From [Clostridium] symbiosum ATCC 14940 (GTDB lineage Bacteria > Bacillota > Clostridia > Lachnospirales > Lachnospiraceae), in contig NZ_KE992858.1 in the NCBI RefSeq assembly GCF_000466485.1, positions 312 through 46,793 of the forward strand: DNA of 46,482 nucleotides. The letters run 5' to 3'. The notes below the pieces were generated by a model. That model saw only the letters and a list, made by a program, of their open reading frames with translations, was not told the origin of the DNA and did not search any database. A program made the position numbers and the translations under genes. Below, piece after piece: positions 42,932 to 46,482 of the stretch; position 1 is the first letter of the stretch, and every line of letters begins with the position of its first letter.

Positions 42932-43895
42932 CAGAGGGAAAGGATGTGAAAATACAGTGAAATATGTGATAAGCCATGAACCCGCAGCGGGAGGACATAT
43001 TGCCTATACAGAAGATTTCTACAGAATTGACGGGGAAATTCAGGTATGGAATCTGGAACACCTGAAAAAGCTGCCGCCATTTGAAATACTGATCATGAAA
43101 AGCAGGAAATCAAGACAGCTCACGATTTGTCCGGAACGCGAATATGCAGCTTTGTTATTAACCAAAGAGTCTCGGGAATTTATTAGCTCTCTCGGCGTTC
43201 ATACGATTATAACCGATACGGAAGAAGTAGAGGATACAAGCGGTACAGTCAGGATTTTACAGGCAGAGACACTGAACGAGATACTTCCGGGTTATTGTAC
43301 CTGTAAAGAAGAGAATGGAACAATTACAATTGGAGATATGGAGAGGGGATTTTTGCCGTTGGGAGTCAGAAGAGACGGGAGCCTTTATTCACGAATCCAG
43401 TGGGCCAGCACGACGGAGAAAACCCCATATTACTGGGTCTGCAACCTGATTGATGACGATGTGGAGAGACACGGAGGAACATGGGGAGCCAATACGATGG
43501 GGCCTGCCAATGCCATTCTTGACTTTTTCGGAGAAGAGCAGGCAATTGAAACGGTCCGCATCTTTCATAATGTCGGTTCTACCATCAGCATTGAGGAAGA
43601 GATGGCGGAGCATATCCGTCTTTACGTCAGCAATGATGAGCGGTGCAGCCGGTTTGGGCGGGAGGATGAAGACATAGACACGGTACACTGGGAAAAAATT
43701 CTGGATGTACACATGGAGATGAAAGAAAAATGGAATACCTATTTTATTGACAGGCCGGTGAAGGCAAGATATCTTCGCATAGAGCTGGTCAGAAATTTTG
43801 GAACACCCGAGGATGTACCCTGGACGGAAACGGCAGAATTGAAGGTATTTCCTTGTCTGCCTGATAAGCATTTTCCTGGCTTTGAAAATGAATAA
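42924..43895 (+). CDS. Non-secreted protein with discoidin (F5/8 type C)-like C-terminal domain
   Basis: A 323-aa protein with no signal peptide or membrane helix. Residues about 145-315 look like a discoidin/coagulation factor 5/8 type C jelly roll (WASTTEKTPYYWVCNLID, AIETVRIFHN, VKARYLRIELV), a fold usually found outside the cell binding glycans. The first 140 residues are unrecognised (one Rossmann-like LLLTKESREFISSLG stretch). ATG 42924 overlaps the aldolase stop by 8 bp; a GTG at 42957 behind AGAGGGAAAGGA is an alternative start. Last gene of the operon; its role is unknown, perhaps substrate binding or an unrecognised enzyme. Confidence 0.72.
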   Translation: MTDRGKGCENTVKYVISHEPAAGGHIAYTEDFYRIDGEIQVWNLEHLKKLPPFEILIMKSRKSRQLTICPEREYAALLLTKESREFISSLGVHTIITDTEEVEDTSGTVRILQAETLNEILPGYCTCKEENGTITIGDMERGFLPLGVRRDGSLYSRIQWASTTEKTPYYWVCNLIDDDVERHGGTWGANTMGPANAILDFFGEEQAIETVRIFHNVGSTISIEEEMAEHIRLYVSNDERCSRFGREDEDIDTVHWEKILDVHMEMKEKWNTYFIDRPVKARYLRIELVRNFGTPEDVPWTETAELKVFPCLPDKHFPGFENE

Positions 43896-44037
43896 TATAA
43901 TAGAACTGCTGGCTCTGAGCTATACCTTCATAAGTGATTGTAGCGTTACCCTATGGGAGTATATTTCCTTTGCTGCCCTCCGCCGCCGGTTATATTGTTG
44001 AGATCTCCGCCTGCGGCAGGCCGCTTCGGCGGCTAAA

Positions 44038-44067
44038 AGAGGGACCCGTACGCATGCGGGTCCCTCT
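44038..44067 (-). terminator. Bidirectional terminator between module 3 and the downstream genes
   Basis: A perfect 11-bp stem (AGAGGGACCCG/CGGGTCCCTCT) with an 8-nt loop. Reading the minus strand it ends in TTTT just after the small membrane-protein gene. On the plus strand a T6 run comes a few bases later. Between 43896 and 44037 there is no gene; 44007-44033 has further GC-rich palindromes. Confidence 0.75.
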
Positions 44068-44070
44068 AAG

Positions 44071-44616
44071 CTATTTTTTCCTGGAAAAATTGTATGCTTT
44101 CATCGTTGTGCGTACGCTCTTTCCACGCTTATTTTCTCTTTTAAAGCCAATCATCCGGCCGGGATCGGCTTCACCAACCAGGATACCGGGTTTTTGTTTT
44201 TTTGCCAGAACCATAATGTCTGCCGCATCCTCCCTTGTGAAGAAAAGCCGCCGGATCCTGTCACCCTTGCTGATATGGAGGGCCACCAGCTCCGGATGAT
44301 TCCTATCCTCAAGCGTCACGGAATCAATCTGCTCCCAGCTCCAGAAATCATACTGTGTGGTAATATGCATCTGATAAAAAATTTCAAGCCCGCGCTTGGT
44401 GATTACCGTATCCTTTTGCATTTTTAAGGCAAGTATGTATAACAGGCCAAATATAAATGCAACGCGATACGGTGTAATGACTCCTGCAGCCAGAAGCAGG
44501 CCGGACATAAACCAGCTGCCTGCCGTAACCCATTTGCTGCGCTGCTTTAATTCTCTGGCATGATATTTTGGGCCGGCTGTTAATTCCCATGGGAGATAAT
44601 CTGCTCTCGTTCTCAC
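44071..44616 (-). CDS. Small membrane protein with PH-like (YcxB-type) C-terminus, hypothetical
   Basis: An 181-aa protein with a GTG start at 44616 (GGAAAGGA upstream). Two closely spaced membrane helices (about residues 29-45 and 49-65) are followed by a soluble beta-rich stretch (VITKRGLEIFYQ, FWSWEQIDSVTLED, RLFFTREDAADIMVLAKK). That layout resembles the bacterial PH-like YcxB-type domain. The tail is basic (RKK). The NhaC gene begins upstream on the same strand 38 bp away, so it is likely co-transcribed. Function unknown. Confidence 0.7.
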   Translation of the reverse strand: MRTRADYLPWELTAGPKYHARELKQRSKWVTAGSWFMSGLLLAAGVITPYRVAFIFGLLYILALKMQKDTVITKRGLEIFYQMHITTQYDFWSWEQIDSVTLEDRNHPELVALHISKGDRIRRLFFTREDAADIMVLAKKQKPGILVGEADPGRMIGFKRENKRGKSVRTTMKAYNFSRKK

Positions 44617-44653
44617 ATAAAACCATTCCTTTCCGTTCTACTGTTATCAGTGG

Positions 44654-46204
44654 TCAGGCTTTCTTTACGCCGGTTGGGACAGGGGCCTTGCCGGCAGCAC
44701 GGAGAGCTTCCAGTCTTTCAAGGGCGTACGCATGTTCTTTGGGAGGCGCAGCGGCCGCTTTACGCATTGTGGTCTTACCGAAAATGCTGGTATAGGCGCC
44801 GTCGGCCCAGAACACATTGCGTTTCAGGCAGGCGGTGATCCCGCCGTAAATCGGATTCAGAAGATTTACAAATGCATATGGGAAATATACGAAGGGGTGC
44901 ACGCCCAGGGTTGCATACTGATAAGCGCCGCAGCCGGTCCACGGGAACATAACGGCCCACAGGGTCCCGCAGTCCTCAAGGGTACGGGAAAGCATGTTTC
45001 GGGCCAGGCCCATCTCATCGTATTTATCTCTGTACAGGGGGCCAGGAACACCAATTCCCAGGAACTGGTCACACATGGTAGCGTCGCAGAACAGGGATGT
45101 GACCAGGGTTAATACAACCAGACCTCCTACATTGTGGATTTTACTCTTGATACCGCTGAAAAGTGTTTCGACACAGCCGCACCGTTCCAGCGCTCCGCCG
45201 TAGGCTACGGCCAGCAGTATCAGGTTGATGGTCCACATCTGGTGATCCATGCCGCCGCGGCTCAGCAGATTGTTAGCCAGTTCATTGCTGCTTTCAAATG
45301 TGGTTCCGTAATGGAGAATGTTAAAAATATCACTGACATTAGTGATTCCCTGGAAAACAGCCCCAAAGAGGACACCGCAGCCCACGGAAATGGCGAGGCC
45401 TGGCAAGGCCGGCAGTTTTAACACACATACAACGACAACCACAACGATGGGCAACAGAAGCACCGGATTTAAGTTGTATCCGCCTGCAAGAGCCTGCTGG
45501 AGTTCCAGGGCAACCGTGTTGTCATATCCGGTCGTTGAATAGCCAAAACCTATGATTGTATACAGGACCAAAGCAATCACGAAGGTTGGAGCCGTTGTTG
45601 ATACCATTGCGGTAACATGATCAAAGAGGCCTGTTTCCGAGACTGCGGCGGCCAGATTGGTGGTATCTGACAGCGGAGAAAATTTGTCTCCCACATAAGC
45701 TCCGGATATAATCATACCGGCTGTCAGCGCAACCGGCATGCCCAGGCCGGCTCCAATCCCCATAAAAGCAATACCTATGGTTGCGGTGGTGGTCCAGGAA
45801 GAACCGCAGGCCAGACCGACAACGGCGCACAGGATGCAGCCGACCGGCAGAAACAGCTTTGGAGTCAGCAGATCCAGTCCGTAATAGATCAGGGCCGGAA
45901 TCGTGCCAGACATGATAAAAGATGCCACCAGAATGCCGACCGTGCACAGAATAAGAATCGCTTCCATTGTACGGTTCAGACAGTCCAGCATACCTGCCAT
46001 CATATCTGAAAAAGAGTGGCCGCAGATACAGCCGATAATACAGGCTACAACAATGGAGACAAGCAGCGGCATATGCGCATCTCCGTAACTGGTGCCGGCC
46101 ATAAAGTGATACAACATCAGGCCTAACATTACGTCAATGGGTAACAATGCCTCAAAAACGTTGGGAAGACGAACCGTACGCTGTTTTTTTTCTTTTTCAC
46201 TCAT
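44654..46204 (-). CDS. NhaC-family Na+/H+ antiporter
   Basis: A 516-aa membrane protein with about 11-12 helices and the NhaC pattern: PALIYYGLDLL, CGSSWTTTATIGIAFMGIGAGLG, ISGAYVGDKFSPLSDTTNLAAA, and near the end ATMCDQFLGIGVPG. Such proteins exchange sodium for protons or, in relatives, carry organic acids such as malate/lactate. The start ATG at 46204 has GAGGG upstream. The C-terminus after the last helix is a basic cytoplasmic tail of about 50 residues. It might restore the sodium gradient for the module 3 symporter, but nothing in the sequence links them. Confidence 0.92.
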   Translation of the reverse strand: MSEKEKKQRTVRLPNVFEALLPIDVMLGLMLYHFMAGTSYGDAHMPLLVSIVVACIIGCICGHSFSDMMAGMLDCLNRTMEAILILCTVGILVASFIMSGTIPALIYYGLDLLTPKLFLPVGCILCAVVGLACGSSWTTTATIGIAFMGIGAGLGMPVALTAGMIISGAYVGDKFSPLSDTTNLAAAVSETGLFDHVTAMVSTTAPTFVIALVLYTIIGFGYSTTGYDNTVALELQQALAGGYNLNPVLLLPIVVVVVVCVLKLPALPGLAISVGCGVLFGAVFQGITNVSDIFNILHYGTTFESSNELANNLLSRGGMDHQMWTINLILLAVAYGGALERCGCVETLFSGIKSKIHNVGGLVVLTLVTSLFCDATMCDQFLGIGVPGPLYRDKYDEMGLARNMLSRTLEDCGTLWAVMFPWTGCGAYQYATLGVHPFVYFPYAFVNLLNPIYGGITACLKRNVFWADGAYTSIFGKTTMRKAAAAPPKEHAYALERLEALRAAGKAPVPTGVKKA

Positions 46205-46257
46205 TTTAAACCCTCACTTTCTTAATCATTGCATACTGTTTTTCCAACAGGAAAAGC

Positions 46258-46340
46258 CGCCCCCTGCAGAACGCAATCCTTCTCAATTCCAAACGCCAGA
46301 CCGTCACGGAGAGAAGAATATATACATTCTGCAGGGGGCG
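46258..46340. repeat. 14-bp inverted repeat upstream of the NhaC gene
   Basis: CGCCCCCTGCAGAA (46258-46271) and TTCTGCAGGGGGCG (46327-46340) are perfect complements with a 55-nt loop, ending about 50 bp before the NhaC start. On the minus strand the second arm is followed by GCTTTTCC, so it could act as a weak attenuator. No further gene is convincing between 46205 and the window end, although AGGAGGAGGTG on the minus strand near 46450 suggests a ribosome-site-like start of a short frame. Confidence 0.65.
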
Positions 46341-46482
46341 ACTAGTTACCTGTCACTTAATACCACGGCACGTCATTTACTATCAGCCCGGAGCCGCGGC
46401 ATTAACTGCTTTGTTCCTAATTTTCCAACATACAGCTGAAGCAGACACACCTCCTCCTAATATATAAGTGTAGGGTTTCAGT

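Noticed and set aside
46137-46439. 100-aa plus-strand frame at the right edge
   Set aside because: Antisense to the NhaC start and its leader, with no ribosome site or recognisable domain.

Overview
The window looks like chromosomal DNA of a Clostridia bacterium (Bacillota), probably Lachnospiraceae. The signs are AGGAGG-type ribosome sites, ATG/GTG/TTG starts, AT-rich promoters, many solute uptake systems and many small GntR regulators. The placement is inference: no rRNA, tRNA or marker gene is present. I see no insertion sequence, prophage or CRISPR array.

Layout. (1) 1-6800: the 3' end of an unknown gene and its terminator, a small hypothetical gene with a 7-bp tandem repeat upstream, a three-gene MacB-like cassette (ATPase, secreted COG1361-like protein, FtsX-type permease), a MATE exporter, and a decayed old-yellow-enzyme gene. 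(2) 6947-15790, module 1: a long and a short GntR regulator, then a complete oligopeptide-type ABC importer (binding lipoprotein, two permeases, two ATPases), a phosphotriesterase-like metallohydrolase and a TIGR04076-like protein. (3) 15881-16777: a NYN/LOTUS-type protein. (4) 17226-31881, module 2: an AraC-type regulator, a second long/short GntR pair, a YtcJ-like amidohydrolase, an aldo/keto reductase, a second ABC importer in the same gene order, a second phosphotriesterase-like protein and a second amidohydrolase. (5) 31966-43895, module 3: a divergent DeoR-family repressor facing an 11-gene operon with two DapA-type lyases, two PfkB kinases, three DeoC-type aldolases, two iron alcohol dehydrogenases, a sodium:solute symporter and a non-secreted protein with a discoidin-like C-terminus. 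(6) 44071-46482: a small membrane protein and an NhaC-type antiporter.

How they may work together. Modules 1 and 2 are parallel catabolic sets: import of a peptide-, opine- or lactone-like solute, then hydrolysis by carbamate-lysine and amidohydrolase-type metalloenzymes, under paired GntR control. The substrate is unknown. Module 3 resembles a deoxy-sugar or sugar-acid pathway: import by the symporter, phosphorylation, aldol cleavage, and aldehyde reduction. Its duplicated enzymes have diverged at substrate-binding positions, so the substrate is probably not simply deoxyribose.

The most unusual non-coding signal is a roughly 240-260-bp intergenic element present twice, at about 16893 and 19972. 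Each copy holds two palindromes spaced exactly 22 bp apart and ends in an intrinsic terminator just before a gene. A 14-bp word from the element recurs in reverse orientation upstream of the module 1 binding-protein gene.
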